Assembly: GCF_029714185.1 (NCBI RefSeq)
Contig: NZ_CP121671.1
Span: 248,001-312,000, forward strand
DNA from: Halobacillus naozhouensis
GTDB taxonomy: Bacteria > Bacillota > Bacilli > Bacillales > Halobacillaceae
Length of the DNA stretch: 64,000 bases
Direction: 5' to 3'
A program made the position numbers and the translations under genes. The notes under the pieces were generated by a model. It worked only from the letters and a program-made list of their open reading frames with translations, was not told the origin of the DNA and searched no databases. Below, one piece after another: positions 43,558-51,249 of this stretch (the first letter of the stretch is position 1; each line of letters starts with the position of its first letter).

Positions 43558-43619
43558 ACTATCAGGTGGATAGTTTATTAAGAGGCTTCATATAGGGGTT
43601 TTCATTCATTGTTAGAAAT

Positions 43620-43642
43620 TATCAATAGAAACCCTATTGATA
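43620..43642. repeat. Perfect inverted repeat downstream of a DinB gene
   Basis: TATCAATAG-AAACC-CTATTGATA, nested in a looser outer pairing of GAGGC and GCCTC (about 43582-43653). No T run on either side. It may be an operator or RNA stability element; the 43490-43720 stretch otherwise shows no gene. Confidence 0.55.
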
Positions 43643-43719
43643 TTAGATGCCTCGACTATCAATTGACCCTGTTTATTTTCAATTATACATAAGGCCTATT
43701 CGTAATAGAAGCGAAGTGT

Positions 43720-44190
43720 CTATTCAAATAATAATATTTCCGGATCCTTATCATAAGTATGAACGAGCATCGCATGAAGCTGTCCCCTGTGGTGGTACAT
43801 ATGTGCGATCATTTCGAGGAGCCATTCAAACCGTGTGTAGGTAACTCCCCACCAAGAAGTCGTTTCCGTGAATAATTCATCTTCCGAGTAACCTTCAAAT
43901 TGTTTTTTTAGTAATGAGAAATGTTCATATAAAGCTTCTGATATTTCGGCCTTTGTCGTTAATAAAATGGAACTGTATAAGGTAATCATGTCTTCCTCAG
44001 AAGCTTCTTCCAGCACTTTACCATCGGCTATGGGGATCATAGCTAAGTGTTCAAGGGTTTCGCCGACTGAGAACTTACCCTGCGTGGGTCGAAACGCTAA
44101 ATCTTCTTCTGTTAACTGACCAATAATTTCAGAAAGGGAAGCAATAACAATTTCTAATTGGTGAAAAGCACTTTGGCAATATGGATTCAT
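43720..44190 (-). CDS. DinB-family protein
   Basis: 156 residues with the DinB/YfiT four-helix fold: AFHQLEIVIASLSEIIGQLTEEDLAFRPT, FSVGETLEHLAMIPIADG with the first metal-site His, FEWLLEMIAHMYHHRGQLHAML with the HxxHHRG end motif. These proteins are bacillithiol S-transferase-like or of unknown activity. AAAGGGGGT precedes the ATG. Independent of the DinB pseudogene at 19.7 kb. Confidence 0.9.
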   Translation of the reverse strand: MNPYCQSAFHQLEIVIASLSEIIGQLTEEDLAFRPTQGKFSVGETLEHLAMIPIADGKVLEEASEEDMITLYSSILLTTKAEISEALYEHFSLLKKQFEGYSEDELFTETTSWWGVTYTRFEWLLEMIAHMYHHRGQLHAMLVHTYDKDPEILLFE

Positions 44191-44276
44191 GGGATACCCC
44201 CTTTAAATAAATAGTGGTAAATTTATATTTCTATATGTAGCTGATTAATTCCTATCTAATTGTAAAATTATTCATT

Positions 44277-44310
44277 AAAAAGAGGCTGCCGATTGCTCGG
44301 TCAGCCTCGC
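44277..44310 (-). terminator. Terminator of the receptor-propeptide operon
   Basis: Minus strand GAGGCTG and CAGCCTC arms with inner CCGA/CGG pairing, then TTTTT; 13 bases past the propeptide stop. Confidence 0.85.
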
Positions 44311-44322
44311 TCTGAATTGTTA

Positions 44323-44577
44323 TTAACCCATCCCCGGATCGCCTGGATCTAAGTATGATGGTCCGCCCGCGGCTGTAAGTTCAATAGAACCCATCCCCGG
44401 ATCACCCGGATCAAAAGCTAACTCGATTGATCCCATCCCCGGATCGCCCGGGTCTTTAGCTAATTCAATGATCCCCATTCCCGGATCGCCCGGATCATAC
44501 ACAAGAGCACTGTAACCTGACCCGAAAGCACCCAATAAAACCAACGTTAAAAATGAAACAGAAAGTATTTTTTTCAT
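44323..44577 (-). CDS. Secreted propeptide with four DPGDPGMG repeats (candidate pheromone precursor)
   Basis: 84 residues. A Sec-type signal (MKKILSVSFLTLVLLGAFGS, likely cut after GYSA) precedes four identical octapeptides DPGDPGMG at 44473-44496, 44431-44454, 44389-44412 and 44326-44349. They are linked by IIELAK, SIELAF and SIELTAAGGPSYL; the last copy ends at the stop codon. The first three repeats are 42 bases apart. The DNA of the repeats differs at third positions while the peptide is constant, which suggests selection on the peptide. ATG 44577 follows TAACTTTATG-flanked GGAGGAAT, four bases after the AimR-like receptor gene ends. Fits RRNPP-type propeptides, with an unusual repeated signal. 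Confidence 0.85.
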   Translation of the reverse strand: MKKILSVSFLTLVLLGAFGSGYSALVYDPGDPGMGIIELAKDPGDPGMGSIELAFDPGDPGMGSIELTAAGGPSYLDPGDPGMG

Positions 44578-44581
44578 AAAG

Positions 44582-45619
44582 TTATTCCTCCTGATTGGTG
44601 TGATGGATTCGCTCCAAATAGTAAAGAGGCAGCTGGGCAAAAAAGTGATCGCCGTATTCCTTAATAAACCTATTATGGGCTCGGTTAAGCATAGTTCGAT
44701 CTTTCCTTGTCAGGCCTAAATAGCTTTCTTGGAACGGTGTTAATACGGATAGCCGTGAAAGAATGGACTCAGCCGTGTTTAGATCATTGTTAGCAATAGC
44801 TAAATGAGCTGTTTCAACCGGGTCAGGCGTTGTGATGTTTAGGGTTCTTTTATGAAAAGCTGAGATAAAAGGGATCGTATAATTTTGAATCGATGTAATA
44901 ACCTTATTTAATTGATTTTCTCTGGCAATGCTAAGTCCTGCATAAGCATAGCCGATTGACAAATCGTAATCTTCGTAGAGGTGGCATAGGGCCAGATTGT
45001 GGTTCATACTACTTTGCTTTCTTGGTGAAAGGTCTGTATTAAGGACTTTATAGATATACTTTTTAGCTAAAAGAATGTTATTGGTCTTCCAATAATGCTG
45101 AAAAAGTAGTTCATCAAATCTTAATTTCATATAGTAGTAGAATAAAGGTTCATTAACCTGCAAAAGGGCATCATAGCACTCATCTACATATTTATCTAAC
45201 CCTGTGTACTGTTTACTGTCATAGTAGGCATAGACTAGGGTAAATAAATGAAGACATCTCAAGGATGGATGGCTGAAGGAGAGTGTCTGCAGCCATTCTA
45301 AGTCTTCATTAGTCAAAGGCTTTGAGTATCGTGTTAATAGAATTTGATATAGCAAAGGGATTTCAGAATTATCTTGTGTAGTAGAGAGAACGGCATCCAA
45401 TTCATGGAAAAAGTCGTTCATATAGAGAAATTCATAACTTGCCAGCTTGTCTTCTGTCTTAACATGCGCGCTTGAAAGACAATAATTCTTTGTCGCTTCA
45501 GCAGCTTCTTTACTCGAAGTGTGTCTAAGCTGATCATGATAGACTTGGTAAATTGTCGACACTTCATTCATATGGGCTTGGCTTAATCTACTAGGTTCAA
45601 TAACCTTATGACTCACCAT
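44582..45619 (-). CDS. AimR-like (arbitrium-type) TPR peptide receptor
   Basis: 345 residues, all-helical. From residue 17 it follows the order of phage AimR: NEVSTIYQVYHDQ, EATKNYCLSS with VKTEDKLASYEFLYMNDFFHELDAVLS, KLRFDELLFQHYWKTNNILLAKKYI, NLALCHLYEDYDLSIGYAYAGLSIA. The comparison is with AimR from memory, not a search. AimR binds a short imported peptide in its TPR groove and controls transcription. Here only about 16 residues precede the TPR region, so the N-terminal HTH of phage AimR (roughly 40-50 residues) seems absent, and a TGA lies in frame four codons before the ATG. No phage genes flank it. GAGGGAT precedes the ATG. Confidence 0.82.
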   Translation of the reverse strand: MVSHKVIEPSRLSQAHMNEVSTIYQVYHDQLRHTSSKEAAEATKNYCLSSAHVKTEDKLASYEFLYMNDFFHELDAVLSTTQDNSEIPLLYQILLTRYSKPLTNEDLEWLQTLSFSHPSLRCLHLFTLVYAYYDSKQYTGLDKYVDECYDALLQVNEPLFYYYMKLRFDELLFQHYWKTNNILLAKKYIYKVLNTDLSPRKQSSMNHNLALCHLYEDYDLSIGYAYAGLSIARENQLNKVITSIQNYTIPFISAFHKRTLNITTPDPVETAHLAIANNDLNTAESILSRLSVLTPFQESYLGLTRKDRTMLNRAHNRFIKEYGDHFFAQLPLYYLERIHHTNQEE

Positions 45620-45652
45620 GATAATCCCTCAACCTTTCTCTACTATAGGTTT

Positions 45653-45680
45653 AGTATAAAACTATTATTTACCATTACAA
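45653..45680 (-). promoter_or_regulatory. Candidate promoter of the receptor-propeptide operon
   Basis: Minus strand TTGTAA, 16 bases, TATACT, about 35 bases before the receptor ATG. The stretch 45680-46140 otherwise has no convincing gene, only a small hairpin (CCCATTTT/AAAATGGG, 45958-45977) and a TTGACA-containing plus-strand promoter-like site near 45822. Confidence 0.5.
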
Positions 45681-46147
45681 GTGATTTGACAATACTACAG
45701 AAAACTTCCCAACAAACGACAATATTCCCCGGGAAATAAGGATTGACTCTGACGTAACGTTAAAGATATGTGTAAAATGAAATAGGTTTTTGCTGGAGAA
45801 AAAGTGAGAATGGTCACGAATGGTTGACACATCGATATAGGTATATTTTTATAGTAACAATAAGAATCCTGCTATAAAGGGGTTTTTCATTAGCAATAAT
45901 TGGATAATGAACTTGAGGTTAAGAACATGTCGAAGTTGTATTCGACAAAAATAAGTACCCATTTTCTCTAAAATGGGCACCTTCGTATCTAAAATAAGTT
46001 ACAACGTGGAAACACAATCCAAGCAAACTCACTCGTATGCATTTTAACATACCCATGTTTTATGGAGGGGAAACAGCTTTTGTAATAAATGATTTGCTTC
46101 CGTGCTAAATGGGAATAGAAATATAGATATAAGGAGGCGAGTTTACA

Positions 46148-46777
46148 ATGAATGAATTAAAAGCAATTATATTAAATGCGTCACTTAAACAGAGTGATGA
46201 ACCGTCGAATACAGCAGCGTTAATCGAGAAGGTCACCGACATTTTCAAGAAGGAAAAAGTGGAATATGAAATGGTTCGGCTTGCAGACTACAACATAAGG
46301 TATGGAATTAGTGATGATTTAGGAGATGGGGATGAATGGCCTCAAATTTTTCAAAAGATTAAGGGAGCGGATATAGTTATACTAGGTACTCCAATATGGC
46401 TGGGAGAGAAGAGCAGTTTAGCTGCATTGGCCATTGAACGTATTTATGGAGGGGCAGGCGTAACAAATGATAAGGGGCAATCGGTCTATTATAACAAGGT
46501 CGGAGGCGTGGTGATTACAGGCAATGAAGATGGAGCTAAAACAGCAGCCAGATCCATCCTTTTTGCTCTTTCCCATGTAGGATTTGTTATCCCGCCTAAT
46601 GTTGATACGTATTGGCTTGGGGAGGCTGGCCCAGGTCCGTCTTATATGGAAGCAGAAGGCAGCGTAAACGAATTTACAGATAAACATGCCACGATGGAAG
46701 CCTATAACCTAATTCATCTAGCAAGGATGCTTAAGAACAATCCTATCCCTGCTGAAGGCAACACCATGGACAACTAA
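46148..46777 (+). CDS. Flavodoxin-family NAD(P)H-dependent oxidoreductase
   Basis: 209 residues of the FMN-binding flavodoxin-like group: IILNASLKQSDEPSNTAALIEKV forms the phosphate loop, GADIVILGTPIWLGEKSSLAALAIERIYG and VGGVVITGNEDGAKTAARSILFALSHVGFVIPPN follow. Acts on an unknown acceptor. AAGGAGGCGAG precedes the ATG. A 520-base non-coding stretch separates it from the receptor operon, which is transcribed away from it. Confidence 0.9.
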   Translation: MNELKAIILNASLKQSDEPSNTAALIEKVTDIFKKEKVEYEMVRLADYNIRYGISDDLGDGDEWPQIFQKIKGADIVILGTPIWLGEKSSLAALAIERIYGGAGVTNDKGQSVYYNKVGGVVITGNEDGAKTAARSILFALSHVGFVIPPNVDTYWLGEAGPGPSYMEAEGSVNEFTDKHATMEAYNLIHLARMLKNNPIPAEGNTMDN

Positions 46778-46854
46778 TGGAACATGAAGAAGAAAGGCAC
46801 CGAAGCATAATCTATTGTTCGCATACTATTTAATTTGCGAAGGGAGGGCTTGCT

Positions 46855-48261
46855 ATGGAGGCGTGGATTACAGAATTACAGAAGGAGTTACCTGCTAATC
46901 AAATCATGACAGCATTAGCAGATCGCTATAGCTATAGCTTTGATGCATCATTTGGAGAGTATCTACCTGAAGTTGTCGTCCAAGCGAAAAATAAATTCCA
47001 AGTCGTATCGGTATTAAAAATTGCTAATACTTATGAAATACCTGTATATCCCCGGGGGCAGGGGACGTGCCTGAGTGGGGGCCCGTTACCGGTCCACGGA
47101 GGAATAGTTCTTGATTTATCCCAGTGGCCTGAAGCTATTAATGTACGTGCTGATGATCTGACTGTTGTTGTGTCTCCAAGTACTTTGACTGCTAATATTA
47201 ATAAAGCAGCAGAAAAGCATGGTCTGATGTATGCCCCTGATCCCAGCAGTGCTCATGTGGCGACAATTGGAGGGAACCTGGCTGAAAACTCTGGTGGCCC
47301 CCGTGGGTTGAAATATGGAGTGACCAAGGATTTTGTGCTGGGTCTCGAGGTTGTAACACCAGAAGGAGAAATTATTCGTACGGGCGGCCAAACCATCAAA
47401 AATGTTACTGGTTTTGACTTAACGAAACTGTTGGTCGGATCTGAAGGAACGCTTGGAGTGATTACAGAAGCTACGCTGAAGCTTATTCCAAAGCCTCCTC
47501 GTATTCAAACTGTGATGGCAGTGTTCGATGACGTACGTTTAGCAGGTAGAGCCATTTCGAAAACGTTAACTTCAGGAGTTCTCCCATCTAAGATGGAATT
47601 CATGGACCAGGCCTGTATTCGTGCTGTTGAGAACTTCCAGCCTGCTGGCTTACCGGTCAATGCCAGGGCAATTATCATTATTGAACTAGATGGCCATCCT
47701 GAGGCTCTGAAAATCGAAAGAAAATTAGTAGAAGAAATTATGAGAGATCTTGGAGCCAAAGACACAGTGATCCCAGAATCGGAAGAGGAAGCTGTAAAGA
47801 TCTGGCAAGCCAGAAAACAAGTTTCTCCAGCGATTGCAAAGATCAAACCAACGAAGGTTTCTGAAGATGCCACAGTGCCGAGGAGCAAGATTCCTGACAT
47901 GATGGATCGGATGCAAGAGATAAAGGAGAAGTACGATGTAGAAGTAGTCGTCTTTGGTCATGCAGGGGATGGCAACCTCCATCCAAATATTTTATGTGAC
48001 AAGCGTAATCAAGAAGAGATGGCCAGAGTGGAACTTGCGGTTGAAGAACTTTTTCAAGCAGCGATTGAGCTTGGCGGAACGTTATCCGGAGAGCACGGTA
48101 TTGGAACAATGAAAGCTCCTTTTATGGAAAGTGAAGTTGGAGAAGCAGGACTTAGTATGATGAAGAGGATCAAGGATAGCTGGGATCCCAATGGCATTAT
48201 GAATCCAGGGAAAATTTTTGCCGAGAAAGGCCAGAAACTGGTGCTTCGAAGTGAGCCATAA
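46855..48261 (+). CDS. FAD-linked oxidase, glycolate oxidase GlcD-type
   Basis: 468 residues of the VAO/PCMH family. FAD-binding domain with PVYPRGQGTCLSGGPLPVHGGIVLDLSQW near residue 63, MYAPDPSSAHVATIGGNLAENSGGPRGLKYGVTKDFVLGLEVV, GGQTIKNVTGFDLTKLLVGSEGTLGVI. C-terminal FAD-oxidase domain with HAGDGNLHPNIL and SGEHGIGTMKAPFM. Oxidises a 2-hydroxy acid such as glycolate or D-lactate. GAAGGGAGGG precedes the ATG. No GlcE/GlcF partner is beside it. Confidence 0.92.
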   Translation: MEAWITELQKELPANQIMTALADRYSYSFDASFGEYLPEVVVQAKNKFQVVSVLKIANTYEIPVYPRGQGTCLSGGPLPVHGGIVLDLSQWPEAINVRADDLTVVVSPSTLTANINKAAEKHGLMYAPDPSSAHVATIGGNLAENSGGPRGLKYGVTKDFVLGLEVVTPEGEIIRTGGQTIKNVTGFDLTKLLVGSEGTLGVITEATLKLIPKPPRIQTVMAVFDDVRLAGRAISKTLTSGVLPSKMEFMDQACIRAVENFQPAGLPVNARAIIIIELDGHPEALKIERKLVEEIMRDLGAKDTVIPESEEEAVKIWQARKQVSPAIAKIKPTKVSEDATVPRSKIPDMMDRMQEIKEKYDVEVVVFGHAGDGNLHPNILCDKRNQEEMARVELAVEELFQAAIELGGTLSGEHGIGTMKAPFMESEVGEAGLSMMKRIKDSWDPNGIMNPGKIFAEKGQKLVLRSEP

Positions 48262-48312
48262 CCTTTATTTGTTGTATAGCTGTAATAGAAGAAAAACTCA
48301 TAAAGGCAAAGA

Positions 48313-48350
48313 CGAAAGTCGCCGGCTTACAATAAGCGGGCGACTTTTTT
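48313..48350. terminator. Terminator between convergent genes
   Basis: AAAGTCGCC and GGGCGACTTTTTT arms with inner GCTTA/TAAGC pairing. Confidence 0.87.
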
Positions 48351-49857
48351 AGACAGGTTCTTTCAACGTTGTCTTTTTAGAAGAAAAATATTGATCAATC
48401 ACTTCGAATTCTGAGTATGGTACTTTTTCGTCACCAATGATTTGATAACCGCCAAACCCAATTCCTGTCAACAGAACGAGGTCTCCAGATTCAGCTAAAT
48501 CAAAGGCATGATGAATAGCTTGTTCTCGATAGAGCCGTGAATGGATATGGTTCGTATAAGTTTCAGCGAAACCCTTTAATACGTCATTTACTACTACTTC
48601 TCGATCTGCAAAACCTGGTTGATCGACACTAACTACAATTTCGTCGGCCAGTCCCTCGACCTCTCTAGCCATGAGCGGCCTTTTTCTGGGGTCCCGTAAC
48701 CCTACTCCCGTAATCATAACAATCAGCTTCTTGTATGGAATTTCCTTTACAGCTTGTAGTACGTGTGAGAGAGCGTCAGGAGTATGAGCATAGTCGAGAA
48801 CAATTTGGTAAGGGGCATGATTGTCTACTATTTGAAAACGCCCCTCGGGACTCTTCACTTTGGAAATGACCGATAGAACTTCCTTTAGAGAGAAGCCTAG
48901 CTGGTAGCACGATGCTACAGCAGCTAACAGATTGGATACGTTATACTTCCCGTAAATGGGAGCCTCAACCTTGTAAATGCTTCCTAGTGCATGCAAGTTA
49001 AAGAATGTCCCCTTGTCAGAAAAGTGAATTTCTGTAGCTTCAAAGTCGGCCATTGCCGTAACACTGTAAGTTACAAGTGCCCCATCAAATGTATCGATAA
49101 TACCTTGTGCCATACCCTTATCATCCAAATTAACTATCGCTTTTCCCGCTTGTTTGAAAAGCTTCATCTTTGCCTTTCTGTAGTCGTCCATGGTTTTGTG
49201 GAATTCCAAATGTTCTGGCGTCAAATTAGTGTGGACAGCCACATTGAATTCGATACCACCCAGTCGTTTTTGATCCAGGGCTATCGAAGTTGATTCCAGA
49301 AGAGCCCCTTGAACCCCATTTTCTTGAAAATGATTCAGTACGTGATGAATGTCCGGTGCCTCAGGAGTAGTGGGAACAGTTTGCTTGAATTTTGTTTTTT
49401 TCTGATCGGTCCATATTCCTGCTGTCCCAATAGAACCTGTTCGGAAAGATAAGGCATTGAGCATGGAATAAATATAAGATGTCACGGTCGTTTTGCCATT
49501 TGTTCCGGTGATACCAACCGTAGATAATTGGTCGGCGGGGGAATTGTAAAAAGCAGTAGATAACCTGGCTAAAGCCTCCTTACTGTCATGAACTGTTATA
49601 AAGCTTACATCGTTATCATAAGGTGTGTACCTGTTTAAGTGCTTGGAGTCTGTACCTACGATCGCTTTTGCACCACGGCCTAAAGCTTGTTCTATAAATA
49701 GATGGCCGTCATGATGCTCACCTTTTATACAGATGAATACAGATCCATTTGTGGCTTCCCTTGAGTCATAGACAATAGAACTGACTTGCTGGAGGGAAGG
49801 ACCGGTTATCGTGCACTTTCCCAAACACTCAGGAAAATGCAGAGGTGTAATGGTCAT
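48349..49857 (-). CDS. MurE-type UDP-N-acetylmuramyl-tripeptide synthetase paralogue
   Basis: 502 residues with the three-domain Mur ligase fold. N-domain DSREATNGSVFICIKGEHHDGH; ATP loop VGITGTNGKTTVTSYI near residue 117; carbamylated-Lys region YRKAKMKLF; LDYAHTPDAL and RDPRKRPLMAREVEGLADEIV. In MurE the third-residue selectivity motif is DNPRxE (DAP) or DNPAxD (Lys). Here it is DQPGFAD, and the usual GKGHE is GIGFG. So it probably adds a different amino acid than DAP, or acts elsewhere. Not in a cell-wall gene cluster. ATG 49857 follows AAAGGGGAT. Confidence 0.87.
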   Translation of the reverse strand: MTITPLHFPECLGKCTITGPSLQQVSSIVYDSREATNGSVFICIKGEHHDGHLFIEQALGRGAKAIVGTDSKHLNRYTPYDNDVSFITVHDSKEALARLSTAFYNSPADQLSTVGITGTNGKTTVTSYIYSMLNALSFRTGSIGTAGIWTDQKKTKFKQTVPTTPEAPDIHHVLNHFQENGVQGALLESTSIALDQKRLGGIEFNVAVHTNLTPEHLEFHKTMDDYRKAKMKLFKQAGKAIVNLDDKGMAQGIIDTFDGALVTYSVTAMADFEATEIHFSDKGTFFNLHALGSIYKVEAPIYGKYNVSNLLAAVASCYQLGFSLKEVLSVISKVKSPEGRFQIVDNHAPYQIVLDYAHTPDALSHVLQAVKEIPYKKLIVMITGVGLRDPRKRPLMAREVEGLADEIVVSVDQPGFADREVVVNDVLKGFAETYTNHIHSRLYREQAIHHAFDLAESGDLVLLTGIGFGGYQIIGDEKVPYSEFEVIDQYFSSKKTTLKEPV

Positions 49858-49977
49858 TGGAATATCCCCTTTCTCTAAAAACTGCACGTTTAAAAATAGT
49901 GGTAGGGGTATATTCCCGGCCGTTGAAACTGTGAAACGTGATACCCGGAGATAGCTATAAATTTAAAGAAAGTCAAT

Positions 49978-50014
49978 AAAAAAAGTCCCTTATACATTGG
50001 AAGCATAAGGGAAT
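49978..50014 (-). terminator. Terminator of the FMN reductase gene
   Basis: Minus strand TCCCTTAT and ATAAGGGA arms, then seven T. Confidence 0.87.
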
Positions 50015-50028
50015 GTAGAGATTATCAT

Positions 50029-50583
50029 TTATGATTTGATCAGTGCAGCCTCTGTAAACAGGACAAATTGGTCGATGACGCCATCAATAAATTCAATCGT
50101 ATCCTCATCAGTAAGTTGACCCTGTTCGTTAATCTTATTGTGTACGGAGCCTATAAGGATTTCATTGCCGGGCAAAACGCTAGCTCCCATACCAGGAGCA
50201 TTCAGTATTTGACGGAGCTGCATTTGCGCTCTCACTGTACCAAGTACTCCCATGGAAGCACCAGCAATGAAAGTAGGTTTTCCAGCCATTTCGCGATTTC
50301 CGCGTGACAACCAGTCCAGGGCGTTTTTCAATACGCCTGGTATCGAGTGATTGAACTCCGGTGTGACGACCAGAAACGCGTCTGCATCGCTTAGTTCATC
50401 TTTAAAGCGTTGCACAGAGACTGGGGCTTCATGCTCAATATCCTGATCATAATGAGCTATATCACGAATCGGAACGATGTTTATTTCTAAACGATCTTTA
50501 TATCGTTCTTGAATGGAGTTTGTCAGTTTCATGTTATATGAGTCTTTTCGGATGCTTCCGACAAGAGCGGCAACTTTAATCAT
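50029..50583 (-). CDS. NADPH-dependent FMN reductase
   Basis: 184 residues of the azoreductase/chromate-reductase-like group. Phosphate loop LVGSIRKDSYNMKL at residue 8, DADAFLVVTPEFNHSIPGVLKNALDWLSRG, and KPTFIAGASMGVLGTVRAQMQLRQIL are the family landmarks. It reduces FMN, quinones or azo compounds. GGGGAGGA lies about 11 bases before the ATG. Single gene. Confidence 0.92.
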   Translation of the reverse strand: MIKVAALVGSIRKDSYNMKLTNSIQERYKDRLEINIVPIRDIAHYDQDIEHEAPVSVQRFKDELSDADAFLVVTPEFNHSIPGVLKNALDWLSRGNREMAGKPTFIAGASMGVLGTVRAQMQLRQILNAPGMGASVLPGNEILIGSVHNKINEQGQLTDEDTIEFIDGVIDQFVLFTEAALIKS

Positions 50584-50887
50584 TATAAAAAAATCCTCCC
50601 CAATAGTAATCAGTAGTAATTATAAAAAGAATAAGAAAATAATTCTAGATATGTGCTCACGAATATGGCCTGTATATCAAGTCTTAGGGATGGAAAACCT
50701 ATATTATGAAGGGGGTGGCTTCGTCAAATATGAATTTGTAGAAAATGGTCGAAAAATGGGTAAAAAAGGTTATAAAAAACTATTGCGTAACCCCCACTTT
50801 AGGGAGTAAAATTTCTGTAATTCCTAAGTTTTATCCATTAAGACTTCGGGAATTGTTCTATATACTACTAGAAAGGAGGTCACCACG

Positions 50888-51040
50888 ATGACTATGCTAT
50901 ATTCCAAGGCTCGTGAGCTATTTGACGAAGATTACAAAAATAGCCCTGAAGCTAAGGAATCTAATATGGGCGCTCCTAAAGTGAAGCGTACCATGAGCGG
51001 GAAACTTCTAACCCCATTCCGTAAGAATAAACGGAAGTAG
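50888..51040 (+). CDS. Small basic protein, 50 residues
   Basis: ATG behind AAAGGAGGTCACC, a near-perfect ribosome site. The product (starts MTMLYSKARELFDED, ends PFRKNKRK) is hydrophilic with a strongly basic tail and no membrane span. Family not recognised. No gene overlaps it on either strand. Confidence 0.68.
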   Translation: MTMLYSKARELFDEDYKNSPEAKESNMGAPKVKRTMSGKLLTPFRKNKRK

Positions 51041-51120
51041 TGACTAAGAAGTGGTGACGTTTAGCTATGCGAGAACAAATTATCAAATTAAAAGTGAATG
51101 AGCCAATGGCCGTTCCTTGG

Positions 51121-51166
51121 ATCAGCGTCTTAGAGACAAAAAACTGTCTTTAGGCGCTGATTTTTA
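51121..51166 (+). terminator. Strong terminator after the 50888 small gene
   Basis: ATCAGCG-TCTTAGAGACA and TGTCTTTAGGCGCTGAT arms around AAAAAC, followed by TTTTT. Confidence 0.88.
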
Positions 51167-51249
51167 ATAGGTACGAGATATTTGAAGGCGGAGAGTTGAA
51201 CTATTTTTTGCTACACTTATACATAAAGCAGGTTAAAGGAGGGGAAACC

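Noticed and set aside
44323..45619. Prophage origin of the AimR-like pair
   Set aside because: No integrase, capsid, terminase or lysis genes within the flanking 10 kb; neighbours are ordinary chromosomal genes.
45927..45971. 14-codon open frame with GAGGT upstream, in the region next to the AimR-like operon
   Set aside because: Too short to support, and it ends inside a small hairpin. Mentioned only because phage aimX lies in a comparable place.
50651..50809. Plus-strand open frame ending LLRNPHFRE
   Set aside because: No ribosome site before its first start and atypical composition; a small gene starting at an inner ATG (50690) cannot be excluded.
51067..51153. 28-codon open frame after the 50888 small gene
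   Set aside because: Weak ribosome site, and its second half is the strong terminator hairpin at 51121-51166.
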